Below, piece by piece: positions 39,877 through 47,847 of a DNA stretch of 47,862 bases; position 1 is the first letter of the stretch, and each line of letters opens with the position of its first letter. The translations under genes were made by a program, and so were the position numbers. Source of the DNA: a virus. The DNA lies in the IMG/VR virus record IMGVR_UViG_3300011445_000029, positions 1-47,862 of that record. One strand, written 5' to 3'. A model generated the notes under the pieces. It saw nothing but the letters and a program-made list of their open reading frames with translations. It was not told where the DNA came from and ran no database searches.

Positions 39877-40222
39877 TTGCAGCCGCTTCCAGCATCTTTA
39901 TCGCATTTGACTGACTACCACACGAACCATCGTTCCAACCCCAAACAGAGTTATTTTTCTTAGTTCCAACGAACCCTAAAGTAACCTTGCAACGATCCAA
40001 AGCACGCTTGAAATTAGTAAACTTCACCTTATCCGTAATCTCATCTCCTGAGTAATACTGATTAGCTGCCTGCAACCAATTGTCATATCCACAGATATGA
40101 GCAATACAGTGTTCCACACAACCACTCTTCTTGATACCAGTAAAACCGTTACCAGTTCCACAAGTCCACTGAGTATCCAGAATCAACTGCTTAGCCTTAC
40201 GAAGAATATCACGAGTTCTCAT
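39851..40222 (-). CDS. DUF6197-like protein
   Basis: 123 residues from ATG 40222 (AGGTGG 8 bases upstream). DILRKAKQLILDTQWTCGTG, then GCVEHCIAHICGYDNW and late VWGWNDGSCGSQSNAIKMLE reproduce the helix - Cys centre - WND - helix order of DUF6197 proteins. A paralogue of 1895-2191 and 45853-46245 in layout. Confidence 0.65.
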   Translation of the reverse strand: MRTRDILRKAKQLILDTQWTCGTGNGFTGIKKSGCVEHCIAHICGYDNWLQAANQYYSGDEITDKVKFTNFKRALDRCKVTLGFVGTKKNNSVWGWNDGSCGSQSNAIKMLEAAANGRKFSNK

Positions 40223-40223
40223 G

Positions 40224-40451
40224 TTACAGTCCACCTAACTTAAAAACAGAAGTCATATTGCTGAGACAACGAGGAGTAAACCGCTTAGCAAACTCCTGAG
40301 ACTTCACCCGAATCTTTGGGCGATTCCCAGGACCAATGTAAATCTTGTCCACAACTCCCTGCACCAAGTACAGAGAACACCCACGCCGAGTAGCGTAGAT
40401 AACCTTATCTCCTAAATAAAGGATATTTCCAGAATAATCCTGTGGCATCAT
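40224..40451 (-). CDS. Hypothetical basic beta-rich protein
   Basis: 75 residues from ATG 40451, overlapping the TGA of the nuclease gene. YLGDKVIYATRRGCSLYLVQ followed by GVVDKIYIGPGNRPKIRVKS resembles a small SH3-like barrel, a form often used to bind nucleic acid or protein. No family named. Confidence 0.65.
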   Translation of the reverse strand: MMPQDYSGNILYLGDKVIYATRRGCSLYLVQGVVDKIYIGPGNRPKIRVKSQEFAKRFTPRCLSNMTSVFKLGGL

Positions 40452-40762
40452 GATAAAAACACTTCCTTCACTTCCCACTTCCTACCCTTTTTGAACCAAC
40501 CATGTACTACTATCTGATCCCTCCCACCATCTATCCAAACTGCTGCGATAGGATTAGAAAGGATCTTCTTAATCCTGGCAGACACATTGGAGAGAGTGGT
40601 GGTTTGGATCAGCAACTTAGCTTTACCCACCTGACAGGCTATGAAGTCAGCGAACCCAAAGAGATCCTGCCGAATATGAGCAAAGGCATTCCAATGCTCA
40701 GTTTTCCAGACTACATAGCCTTGTTCCTCTAAGAACCTCTTACTTAACTGTGATGGTGTCAA
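40448..40762 (-). CDS. PD-(D/E)xK/VRR-type nuclease-like protein
   Basis: 104 residues. WNAFAHIRQDLFGFADFIAC followed by LLIQTTTLSNVSARIKKIL and WFKKGRKWEVKEVF. The D-x-F-G-F-x-D ... L-x-I-Q-T series is the metal-binding core of a restriction-endonuclease-like fold. By position (between SSB and primase) it may take the place of T7 endonuclease I (gene 3), the Holliday-junction resolvase. Confidence 0.65.
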   Translation of the reverse strand: MTPSQLSKRFLEEQGYVVWKTEHWNAFAHIRQDLFGFADFIACQVGKAKLLIQTTTLSNVSARIKKILSNPIAAVWIDGGRDQIVVHGWFKKGRKWEVKEVFLS

Positions 40763-40780
40763 TAGCCCTTCCAGAGTACC

Positions 40781-41419
40781 TTAGAAAGGGACATTATCAG
40801 TATTGCCACTATCGCCAGCGTCGCTATCAGGTGCATCATCCTCAGGTACTTCCTCCACATCAAATCCAAATTCATCTGCACGATTCTTCCCAGCAGGAAC
40901 AAAGTTGATAATCTGAGCAGCCTCTAACTGGAGCTTAAGGCCAGTCTCACCCTTCACCACACCGTAGCCCATAACCTTGAAGTTAAGCTTGCCGACAGTA
41001 CCGCTGCCGATCCACTCAGTACGAGTCCAAGGCTCTCCCTTAGCATCGAAAATCTTTGGACGAAGCTCGTAGACTTGCTTGGTAGTCTTGTTCTGGATCT
41101 TGGCAGGAAGCTTGGTCTTAAAGACGGTGTAGCCCGTAGGCTCATCGTTCTTAGGATCAATCTCAGGCCCCCACGGCTTACTCCCTGCGGACTTAACCTT
41201 CTTGTTGTTCAGGGCAGCCTTAGCAGCCTCAAGCTGAAGGTTCTCATCCCACAAGGCATCTAACTCCTTCACAAGCGGAGCAGCCTCAGCGGGGCTCATA
41301 ACGATCTTGCAGGAGTACTCTCCATTCTCCTTAAACTTGGTGCTGGCCTTCTGGAGGAAGGGAAACTTCAGCACACCCTTGGGCGTCGTCTTAGCAACAC
41401 CCTTACGAAAATCTGTCAT
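40781..41419 (-). CDS. Single-stranded DNA-binding protein (gp2.5-like)
   Basis: 212 residues (T7 gp2.5 has 232). OB-fold strands (GVLKFPFLQKASTKFKENGE, YSCKIVMSPAE) and a strongly acidic tail EEVPEDDAPDSDAGDSGNTD ending in Phe, the feature with which gp2.5 contacts polymerase and helicase. Confidence 0.9.
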   Translation of the reverse strand: MTDFRKGVAKTTPKGVLKFPFLQKASTKFKENGEYSCKIVMSPAEAAPLVKELDALWDENLQLEAAKAALNNKKVKSAGSKPWGPEIDPKNDEPTGYTVFKTKLPAKIQNKTTKQVYELRPKIFDAKGEPWTRTEWIGSGTVGKLNFKVMGYGVVKGETGLKLQLEAAQIINFVPAGKNRADEFGFDVEEVPEDDAPDSDAGDSGNTDNVPF

Positions 41420-41423
41420 ATAC

Positions 41424-41804
41424 TTAGCTCTCCTTGAAATTAAAATTGAAAAATTCTTCCAACTCTCTTAAGCTGTCGATAGTCGGAAGGTGGGTACTCG
41501 TCTCACCCTTATAATTAGTCTGCTTATTCCAGCTATTAAAAGCTTCCTCAGCCTGACGCAGAGAACCTACACGCTCTGCCTTCTTCTTAAAGGCTTCTAA
41601 AGTATCACTCTCTAAATCCTCGAAGGGAGTAGGACAAGAACAACCGCTATCGTGAGCAGTATATATCTGTCCATCGGGAGTAGCCCAAAAGGCTAAGGTA
41701 TTGTACTCATAGCTCATGTTAGGCTCATCAAACGTTAACTGCTTGAGTCCTAACTTTTCAGGATAGTAGTGGGGATTAGTTGAATAGCTCACTTGTTTGT
41801 ACAC
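41424..41804 (-). CDS. Conserved phage protein with SGCSCPTPFED motif
   Basis: 126 residues. YNTLAFWATPDGQIYTAHDS followed by GCSCPTPFED, then a helical C-terminus. The tryptophan-Gly-Tyr and GCSCPTPFE pattern is shared by a conserved phage family of unknown function. Probable GTG start at 41804 inside the preceding micro-ORF. Confidence 0.7.
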   Translation of the reverse strand: MYKQVSYSTNPHYYPEKLGLKQLTFDEPNMSYEYNTLAFWATPDGQIYTAHDSGCSCPTPFEDLESDTLEAFKKKAERVGSLRQAEEAFNSWNKQTNYKGETSTHLPTIDSLRELEEFFNFNFKES

Positions 41805-41914
41805 CTTTCATTAGAAGGTTGGTCTGCATATAGCACACCACACTTCATACACGTAACAGGTTTATGGAGTAAAGACCACCAATGGAAAAACGTCTTAACG
41901 TATACATACCCCAT
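41789..41914 (-). CDS. Cys-containing microprotein
   Basis: 41 residues, MGYVYVKTFFHWWSLLHKPV then TCMKCGVLYADQPSNERCTN: an aromatic N-terminal helix and CMKC plus a later Cys. Lies directly after the RNA polymerase stop and overlaps the next start by 16 bases. Confidence 0.55.
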   Translation of the reverse strand: MGYVYVKTFFHWWSLLHKPVTCMKCGVLYADQPSNERCTNK

Positions 41915-41917
41915 AGG

Positions 41918-44368
41918 TTACCCAAAGAAATACGGACTCTTCATTACACAAGCTGGATTTAACTCTCCAAGCTTAGGCGGATCAGGCAGCACGACACTCG
42001 GCGGAAGCTGTAGCTGGATCTCATCTCGGAAACGTTCTAATAGATTCATGTTGCAGAATATATCAGCCACTTCCTTTCGCAGAGTATTCGCAAGCGTATG
42101 GGCATCATCCGCATGACTCGCATACTTATCATGCACCATCACCAGATCACAGTTATCCGGCATTGCTACCGTAGTGAGCATCATAATGGCTGCATCTATC
42201 GTATGAATAAAGTTGGGTGAAATCCCATTAGCTTGCTTCTTCTTACTCAGGTGAGTAAGGGGTATTAAGATGGAGCGTTTCCTATGTATATCACCTAAGC
42301 ATGTATAGATTGTAGCTCGGCGGTGATTAACATTCGCTTGGAATATCTGGAAGCCTGTTTTAGGAGCCGTCCAGATCATCGGTATCTTATGCTCTACGCA
42401 AATCTTACTAACTTCGCGTAGCCACGACATTGCCTCTACAGCACCCTTAACGATATCCTTAATAGCTTCAAGGATCTTCTCAGTCAGATAGCGAGTATGT
42501 GTCCAAGTCGCTCCGAACGGCCTGTTCATTTCCAGATTACGCTTGTATATCTCGTCCTCGTACCACTCCTGAACATACTCTCTAATACTAAACTTAGTAC
42601 CAGAGTAAGGCAGAACCATTACAGGACGCTTAGTACAAGCCCTTGGTAACTTACTATCTGTAAACTTCAGCCATGCTTCAGCACGCTCAGGGTGTTCTAT
42701 ATCTTCCTTCAGAAGTGCTGTAGTCTTATCCGCTACTTCCTGGTAGATATCCCTGGGGCGATCAGAAGGGGAAACGTTAGTAGCAGCAGCCCCAACAGGA
42801 TCGCGTAGTAACAGTGAATATATCTGAAGGCCATTATTAGTCCCGTCCATGCCAACAGGTATATGACTAATAAAGTTGGGATCTTCGTTAAACTTGCCAT
42901 ACTCCTCACACCATGCTAAGAACTCCCAGGGACTATCTGCGGTTTCCCACTGTCTATTACTAATAGGATCTTCATATATCTTTAAGATCCAACTCTTGTT
43001 ATCTTCAACCCAATTTATACGTTCTGTAAAGGTTTGCTTGTTCAATCCCCAACAGTTAGCTCCATGAACGTAAAACCATCCTCGTCCTTCATCTGTCTTA
43101 ATTGGCTTCCCACTGGCAAACGTAAGTAAACCTTTTGCAAGGCTGCATCCCTGGGGATTAAGAAAACTCGGGATCGGGTACGCACGCCCCCTGAAGTCCA
43201 GCTTGTAAGGGAACCAAAAGGGTTGATACTGATAGTTAGATGCGATGAAGTGGATTTTTCCATACAGGAGCTTCTTACTACCTATTCGGCGGTTATACTC
43301 ATGGATAGCATGAGCTTGCTTCATCCACATCCGCTTAGATTCTTCGTTGATATCTATATCAGGTGGTGTAGGAGGAACCTTACGGAAGTTGTGTTCCGGT
43401 AGGTCAGTAACCCCTAAGCCATTCTTCCAGAAGTAATCAAACGTTGCGAATACAAACTCATTCACCTTCCAAGGAACATTCTGTAACCTATTGACAGCCT
43501 TATATACAATAGGCATTTCCTTAGGTCCAAGCTTGGGAGCCTTACGGTGGTGCCTATGTACGAGAGGCCAGCGCATAAATACGTTCTTAGGGTAACCACC
43601 ATCGTTAGAATCAGTCCACGGAACAGGTGGTTCTACAGTAGGCAGATAGAATGGATACTTGGTTTGGTACTCTTGTTGAGACTGAGCCAACCACTCCATC
43701 AGTTCTTGTGTAGGCTTAACTACGGATCTTCGCCAGGGTTTGTTGGGATTGTGTCCCTGGATACTCTCAAGAGTTATGAATCCAGTAACCGCAGCGAATA
43801 GCTCTAAGCAAACGAAGCCTAACCCGTAACGATCCTTCAGCGCCCAATTACTCCAATTAGTATCTATCTTCCTTACAGCGTCCTTTATGATTCTCCTGCG
43901 AACGCTTTTAGATTTAGTCTTAGTGTGTCTATTAAACTCATTCCACTTTAAACTTAGATGACGCTTGAAGCCCTTGTAGCGGACTTCCTCTTCCAATGCA
44001 TTAGCTATAGCAAGCCCGACAGTCTGCACACTATCAGTTATCGTTATGTTGTCGATGATAACTTGGCTGATAATGAGAGCTGCGGTATCAGGCTTCAGTT
44101 GCTTTAAGAAGTACACAGAAGAATGTCGAGGTCCAACTCTGTGTTTGGCTTGCTTAACCCAATCATCCAAGCATTTAGAAAAGACTTCTATAGCCTTATC
44201 TAAGAGGATTTGTCCGGGTTTAGTAAGAGTGAGCGCACCACGCTCGACATTCTTCCGGTTATTGTTTATGGATCTCTCTATACCAAGATCCACCATCCAC
44301 TTAAGAACTTCTGCTTCTGTTAGTTTCTTCTTATTCAGCTTATGAATTCCCTCACTTGTCAAAAACAC
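41918..44368 (-). CDS. T7-type single-subunit RNA polymerase (gp1-like)
   Basis: 816 residues from GTG 44368; a TTG at 44362 better spaced from AGGGAG is possible. Motif A PVGMDGTNNGLQIYS (Asp508), motif B TKRPVMVLPYSGTKF (Lys580, Tyr588), motif C VHDKYASHADDA (Asp747), and DFRGRAYPIPSFLNPQGCSL correspond to T7 Asp537, Lys631, Tyr639, Asp812 and the DWRGRVY region. It transcribes the replication and structural genes from phage promoters, which I could not identify here. Confidence 0.95.
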   Translation of the reverse strand: MFLTSEGIHKLNKKKLTEAEVLKWMVDLGIERSINNNRKNVERGALTLTKPGQILLDKAIEVFSKCLDDWVKQAKHRVGPRHSSVYFLKQLKPDTAALIISQVIIDNITITDSVQTVGLAIANALEEEVRYKGFKRHLSLKWNEFNRHTKTKSKSVRRRIIKDAVRKIDTNWSNWALKDRYGLGFVCLELFAAVTGFITLESIQGHNPNKPWRRSVVKPTQELMEWLAQSQQEYQTKYPFYLPTVEPPVPWTDSNDGGYPKNVFMRWPLVHRHHRKAPKLGPKEMPIVYKAVNRLQNVPWKVNEFVFATFDYFWKNGLGVTDLPEHNFRKVPPTPPDIDINEESKRMWMKQAHAIHEYNRRIGSKKLLYGKIHFIASNYQYQPFWFPYKLDFRGRAYPIPSFLNPQGCSLAKGLLTFASGKPIKTDEGRGWFYVHGANCWGLNKQTFTERINWVEDNKSWILKIYEDPISNRQWETADSPWEFLAWCEEYGKFNEDPNFISHIPVGMDGTNNGLQIYSLLLRDPVGAAATNVSPSDRPRDIYQEVADKTTALLKEDIEHPERAEAWLKFTDSKLPRACTKRPVMVLPYSGTKFSIREYVQEWYEDEIYKRNLEMNRPFGATWTHTRYLTEKILEAIKDIVKGAVEAMSWLREVSKICVEHKIPMIWTAPKTGFQIFQANVNHRRATIYTCLGDIHRKRSILIPLTHLSKKKQANGISPNFIHTIDAAIMMLTTVAMPDNCDLVMVHDKYASHADDAHTLANTLRKEVADIFCNMNLLERFRDEIQLQLPPSVVLPDPPKLGELNPACVMKSPYFFG

Positions 44369-44807
44369 TCCCTAAGTAGTTACCCTGAGCGAACCAGTAC
44401 GAATTGATCTCAGTCGGAAGCAACGTGTTTGCTTTATCCGCACTACCAAAGTTCAAGTAGCAGTATCCAAGATTACCTAAAGGTGCCCTCTTAGCTGCCT
44501 CTAAAGATTCGGTCTTGAATCCCTGAATACCATTAGGGGTAATACCAATAACAAAGATATCCCTCTCCTTGCCAGTACGATCATCAAACAGATTCCAAAC
44601 CTGACCAGTAGCGAGACGGAGAGGATTGGGGAGCTTGGGAACAACAGAAGGACCAAGACCATTCTTACAAATCTTGGCTGCTATATCCGCACGGGGGGTA
44701 CGACAAACAAGACGTTCACGACCATTCACAGTCTCCATAATGGTAATCTCTCCATCATGAGAGCTGGAAGGACGCTGAGAATAGACAATACCATCAGTTG
44801 CAGTCAT
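44352..44807 (-). CDS. Hypothetical early protein upstream of RNA polymerase
   Basis: 151 residues, MTATDGIVYSQRPSSSHDGE, beta-rich with ATGQVWNLFDDRTGKERDIF and an aromatic C-terminus. Overlaps the polymerase start by 17 bases. No family recognised. Confidence 0.65.
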   Translation of the reverse strand: MTATDGIVYSQRPSSSHDGEITIMETVNGRERLVCRTPRADIAAKICKNGLGPSVVPKLPNPLRLATGQVWNLFDDRTGKERDIFVIGITPNGIQGFKTESLEAAKRAPLGNLGYCYLNFGSADKANTLLPTEINSYWFAQGNYLGSVFDK

Positions 44808-44809
44808 AA

Positions 44810-45208
44810 TTATCCATTACCTTTCAACTTGTTGAGGAACTTGACCAGGAAAGACCTAACCTCTTGGAAGTCCTTGGCTAAGTCATTAAAGGAAGAAGTT
44901 AACACCTTTCGAGCTGTGGATACGCTAGCACCTGTCTTAGTGTTAAACATATCCTCCTTAAACAGTTCTCGATTGATGAGATTAGCCACAGCTAAGGACT
45001 TAGGTGTACGCTCTATGGACTTGATCTTACTTCCTGTAGAAAGATCATTATATTCAACTTCCTTCCCCCACAACTCATCTATCCCACCTAACAAACAGAA
45101 CTTAGTACGCTCACGATTAGAGCAGCTATACCTCATCCAGTTCTTACCATCGTTACCAAAGAACTTGATAAGCTTATTGATAGCACTGATCTTATCTCTC
45201 TGACGCAT
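44810..45208 (-). CDS. Distant DUF6197-like early protein
   Basis: 132 residues, MRQRDKISAINKLIKFFGND. NWMRYSCSNRERTKFCLLGG followed by a late FNDLAKDFQEVRSFLVKFLN keeps the W - C-L-x-G - ND - helix order of the DUF6197-like group, more loosely than its relatives. First gene after the 328-base non-coding region with a sigma-70-like promoter. Confidence 0.55.
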   Translation of the reverse strand: MRQRDKISAINKLIKFFGNDGKNWMRYSCSNRERTKFCLLGGIDELWGKEVEYNDLSTGSKIKSIERTPKSLAVANLINRELFKEDMFNTKTGASVSTARKVLTSSFNDLAKDFQEVRSFLVKFLNKLKGNG

Positions 45209-45221
45209 TTACTTATCCTTT

Positions 45222-45250
45222 ATTATAGTACCTATTAGATTACCCTGAAA
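45222..45250 (-). promoter_or_regulatory. Sigma-70-like promoter
   Basis: Minus strand: TTTCAG (45250-45245), 17 bases, TATAAT (45227-45222). The -10 box is perfect and the -35 box matches 4 of 6. It faces the 44810-45208 gene and RNA polymerase beyond. A second TATAAT lies at 45273-45268 with a poor -35. Confidence 0.5.
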
Positions 45251-45379
45251 GAAGGTTACAATAGGTTATTATAGATTGGTGATAAGGTGACGGATAAGGT
45301 CACCCTAAACCACCCTCATAGGTACCCCGGAATACCTATAGGGTATATAGAATTTCGCTCCGGGAATATTACATGCCCT

Positions 45380-45415
45380 CTGTAGTGGACACTGGATTCC
45401 CCTGTAGTGGACACT
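45380..45415. repeat. Two 14-bp direct repeats, period 22
   Basis: ctgtagtggacact occurs at 45380-45393 and 45402-45415. The second copy is also part of a CCTGTA/TACAGG dyad. Suits a pair of regulator sites upstream of the promoter above. Confidence 0.6.
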
Positions 45416-45451
45416 TTTACAGGGGGCTCCAGGATGCGCTACAAAGCCTCT

Positions 45452-45507
45452 ACAGGCGTTCAGGGTGGATTGGGGTATCACGTTCAATCCATTGCCCGAA
45501 CGCCTGT
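45452..45507 (-). repeat. Imperfect 21/23-bp inverted repeat
   Basis: Arms 45452-45472 (acaggcgttcagggtggatt g) and 45485-45507 pair with a small internal bulge, leaving a 12-base loop. In RNA it forms a long hairpin about 240 bases upstream of the next gene; possible RNase III site, terminator without T-tract, or protein-binding site. Confidence 0.6.
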
Positions 45508-45536
45508 ATCGGCCCTATATCCGCATTACGAGCTTT

Positions 45537-45851
45537 TTATGACTCGTGGAAGCTTAGGGTGTTGTCTGGTACTGGAGTAAGGAACGGGAAATGAGACTGA
45601 AGCTCGGTTAACGATTCCTTACCGAATGGACTCTGGACTACTGCGTTGTCAGAAAGTACACAGTACAAACCATTGTACTTAATAACAACACAATGAGCCT
45701 TATCCCGACAATTAGAAAGCGTAGTCCCCACACGCCACGGAGCAGGTGCAGTAAGCCGCTTAATCCCTACCTCAGCATCCAGAATAACCTGCTTAGCATC
45801 AGCAATGATCTTCTGGAAGTCTGAGACAGTCTTTGTGTTATCTACTGGCAT
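45537..45851 (-). CDS. Hypothetical early protein
   Basis: 104 residues, MPVDNTKTVSDFQKIIADAK. One N-terminal helix followed by strands (CVVIKYNGLYCVLSDNAVVQ). GGGGAAG precedes the ATG. No family recognised. Confidence 0.65.
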   Translation of the reverse strand: MPVDNTKTVSDFQKIIADAKQVILDAEVGIKRLTAPAPWRVGTTLSNCRDKAHCVVIKYNGLYCVLSDNAVVQSPFGKESLTELQSHFPFLTPVPDNTLSFHES

Positions 45852-45852
45852 G

Positions 45853-46245
45853 TTACCGCTTCCCCTCTTTCAGGCGCTTGATAGTCCTATCAAACACCCC
45901 AAGCATAGTCCGCTTAGTACACGTACTATCCTCGTTGTAGTTGGACAAAGCTTGTGCGGGCGTATCTACGTTATCCTTGGCCTGTTGCTGAGCCCACTTA
46001 GGGATAGCCTTAAACAAGGCGGCAGCCATCCTGTGAAACCTACGGTACTTCTTAGGAGAAGCTTCTTCTGTCATCCTTGCGACAAAATAAGAATCTTCCT
46101 CCCCTAAGCTAACACCTAATGATCCACAGGCGCACACTTGGCAAACCTTGCCGGTTTGTTCATCGGTGACAACAAAATCACCCTGACACCACTTACCAGC
46201 AAGTTCCTTACGCGCACGCTGGAGATCGTTGATTAACTGTGACAT
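45853..46245 (-). CDS. DUF6197-like early protein
   Basis: 130 residues. ELAGKWCQGDFVVTDEQTGK, VCQVCACGSLGV, RRFHRMAAALFKAIP and LSNYNEDSTCTKRTMLGVFD give the full DUF6197 pattern (W-x-Q-G, C-A-C-G-x-L-G, late N-x-D-x-x-T). AAGGA precedes the ATG. Function of the family unknown. Confidence 0.75.
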   Translation of the reverse strand: MSQLINDLQRARKELAGKWCQGDFVVTDEQTGKVCQVCACGSLGVSLGEEDSYFVARMTEEASPKKYRRFHRMAAALFKAIPKWAQQQAKDNVDTPAQALSNYNEDSTCTKRTMLGVFDRTIKRLKEGKR

Positions 46246-46253
46246 GGTATTCC

Positions 46254-47051
46254 TTACTTAGATTCCAAATCCAACATGATAGGCAAGCCATCCTTAGCAC
46301 GCCCGATCAGCACTACCTTGCTATTAGTAGATGTAGCCAACTGGTGACTAACCTCAATAGCCTTCCATTCTAACAGCGTAGGAGTAATACCTTCGCTAAC
46401 AATACGCTGGAAGTCAGCGATACCCTGCGCTTCTATCTTCTTACGCTCAGCTTCCTGCTTCTCTTTTTGCAGAGTGAACGTCATTCGTTGTGCATCTTGG
46501 TCCGCTTTGTTCTTTGCTTCGATACTCTCTCGGACTGAGGGAGGAGGCATTCTATCACGCAACAGAATACGCTCCACAATGACACCGCTATTAAGAAGAG
46601 TAGGAGAAATAGTATTGAATAGCGCATGTTCTAACTCTGCTCCATCTCCAGCATATACAGCCTCAGGCTCATACTTAGCACAGACGTTACGAAGATCCGA
46701 CCTAAACTGTGCCTTAATGGTATCCAGTAGGTGATCTCCGAATTGCTTGTATATAACCGGAGCCTTAGTACGATCTATATGATAGATGAGAGTAGCATCT
46801 ATACGGACTGCTAATCCACCTTTGGTAGGAACGTCTATATCTTCTTCCTGAAGTGGGTAAGATACTGTACTAAGCTCGGTAACCATGCTGAAAGGGTTAA
46901 TCCAGTGAATGCCAGAATCGAGAGGCACAGGATCAACCTTACCAAAGGTGCTAACAACTCCAACTTCGGTAGCTCCTACAGATACGCAACCAGTAACACC
47001 AAGAATGAAGCACAGAATGAACAAGACAACCAGAGCGCAAAGTGATCTCAT
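46254..47051 (-). CDS. SPFH/prohibitin-like membrane lipoprotein
   Basis: 265 residues. Signal sequence with lipobox VTGC (Cys22), then an SPFH/Band 7 domain: EVGVVSTFGKVDPVPLDSGI, HWINPFSMV, AVRIDATLIYHIDRTKAPVI, and a helical QKEKQEAERKKIEAQGIADF arm. SPFH proteins assemble into large membrane rings and modulate proteases (HflKC) or membrane domains. As an early phage gene it could protect the infected cell from superinfection or shield phage proteins from FtsH; that is inference. GGAG precedes the ATG. Confidence 0.85.
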   Translation of the reverse strand: MRSLCALVVLFILCFILGVTGCVSVGATEVGVVSTFGKVDPVPLDSGIHWINPFSMVTELSTVSYPLQEEDIDVPTKGGLAVRIDATLIYHIDRTKAPVIYKQFGDHLLDTIKAQFRSDLRNVCAKYEPEAVYAGDGAELEHALFNTISPTLLNSGVIVERILLRDRMPPPSVRESIEAKNKADQDAQRMTFTLQKEKQEAERKKIEAQGIADFQRIVSEGITPTLLEWKAIEVSHQLATSTNSKVVLIGRAKDGLPIMLDLESK

Positions 47052-47053
47052 GA

Positions 47054-47233
47054 TTACTCCACAATACCTAAGCGATCTTCTATTTCTTTGACACGATCAT
47101 TCAAGTTCTTTAGGTAAGACTCAATGTATTCTAAATCTCGTGTATGACTCTCCTTATGGGAATCTAACTCTACGTGAAAGTTATCTAAACGTTCACCTAT
47201 AGCGTACTTCAACTCAACTACAGGATCTGGCAT
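47054..47233 (-). CDS. Small coiled-coil protein
   Basis: 59 residues, MPDPVVELKYAIGERLDNFH then YIESYLKNLNDRVKEIEDRL: heptad-like charged helix throughout. GAGGT precedes the ATG; its stop lies 2 bases before the SPFH start. May oligomerise or bind the SPFH protein; no evidence beyond linkage. Confidence 0.6.
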   Translation of the reverse strand: MPDPVVELKYAIGERLDNFHVELDSHKESHTRDLEYIESYLKNLNDRVKEIEDRLGIVE

Positions 47234-47256
47234 TAGTACCTCAATTTATACTGTAT

Positions 47257-47400
47257 TCAGTTTATGGTGAGTTCTTCTACTAAGCGTTCGATATCCTCAT
47301 ATAGATCGCACGCCAGCTTATCTTCATCCTTTAGATTACACTCTTCGTGGAGTGTTAAAAGAGCTTTTAAGCGTTTAACAATGGTAGCAAACTTGTTCAT
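47257..47400 (-). CDS. Small helical hypothetical protein
   Basis: 47 residues, MNKFATIVKRLKALLTLHEE, then an acidic half. Weak ribosome site. Kept because it fits between two overlapping genes in the same direction. Confidence 0.45.
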   Translation of the reverse strand: MNKFATIVKRLKALLTLHEECNLKDEDKLACDLYEDIERLVEELTIN

Positions 47401-47401
47401 T

Positions 47402-47563
47402 TTATGCCTGCTTGTATTTTACCACTTTTCCTCTAAATTTAGGACCAGGAGTTCCATTCCACCATTCAGCACTTTCTCGCGTCGGGAAAGAGGAAAAGGA
47501 ACCATCTTCAAATAGAAGAATCCATATAAATCTTGGTGGAACATATGGGTTTCTTTTTTTCAC
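47402..47563 (-). CDS. Small hypothetical protein, GTG start
   Basis: 53 residues, MKKRNPYVPPRFIWILLFED, then FPTRESAEWWNG and a basic tail. GTG 47563 overlaps the TGA of the upstream gene and follows AGGAGG. The short strand-rich form with 'T-x-x-x-A-E-W-W' is seen in small phage proteins of unknown function. Confidence 0.55.
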   Translation of the reverse strand: MKKRNPYVPPRFIWILLFEDGSFSSFPTRESAEWWNGTPGPKFRGKVVKYKQA

Positions 47564-47847
47564 TCTTCCCTCCTACACTCAGTATCATCCCAGCAACCAG
47601 GACAATGATAGTGCCGATGCTCTACGCAATATGTATAAGTATACGCCATGTCATACTCTTTACATATGTCACACTTAGGCGGAATCTCTCCGTAATCCTC
47701 ATCATGCTCCAGCATAGGTATAATACAACTCCAGCACAAGAACTGTGCTACGCTATGACAGAACCATGCTATATGGTTACCGCACTTCCCACAGTAAGTA
47801 CCCCCTCGGTTACCTCTATGCTTTACTATTACTTTTTCTTCTTGCAT
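47560..47847 (-). CDS. Multi-Cys zinc-binding protein
   Basis: 95 residues with at least four CxxC units: CGKC, CWSC, CDIC, CPGC plus extra His/Cys. Probably binds two or three zinc ions, RING- or ribbon-like. The frame is open to the window edge upstream of ATG 47847, so a longer form cannot be excluded unless the ends join, in which case a TAA lies just upstream. Confidence 0.65.
   Translation of the reverse strand: MQEEKVIVKHRGNRGGTYCGKCGNHIAWFCHSVAQFLCWSCIIPMLEHDEDYGEIPPKCDICKEYDMAYTYTYCVEHRHYHCPGCWDDTECRREE

Larger units (their letters stand above)
45209..45536 (-). other. 328-base non-coding region with repeats and promoter
   Basis: Contains two 14-bp direct repeats, a long inverted repeat and a sigma-70-like promoter. 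No gene. It sits between two early gene groups shortly before the RNA polymerase gene. Confidence 0.6.
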
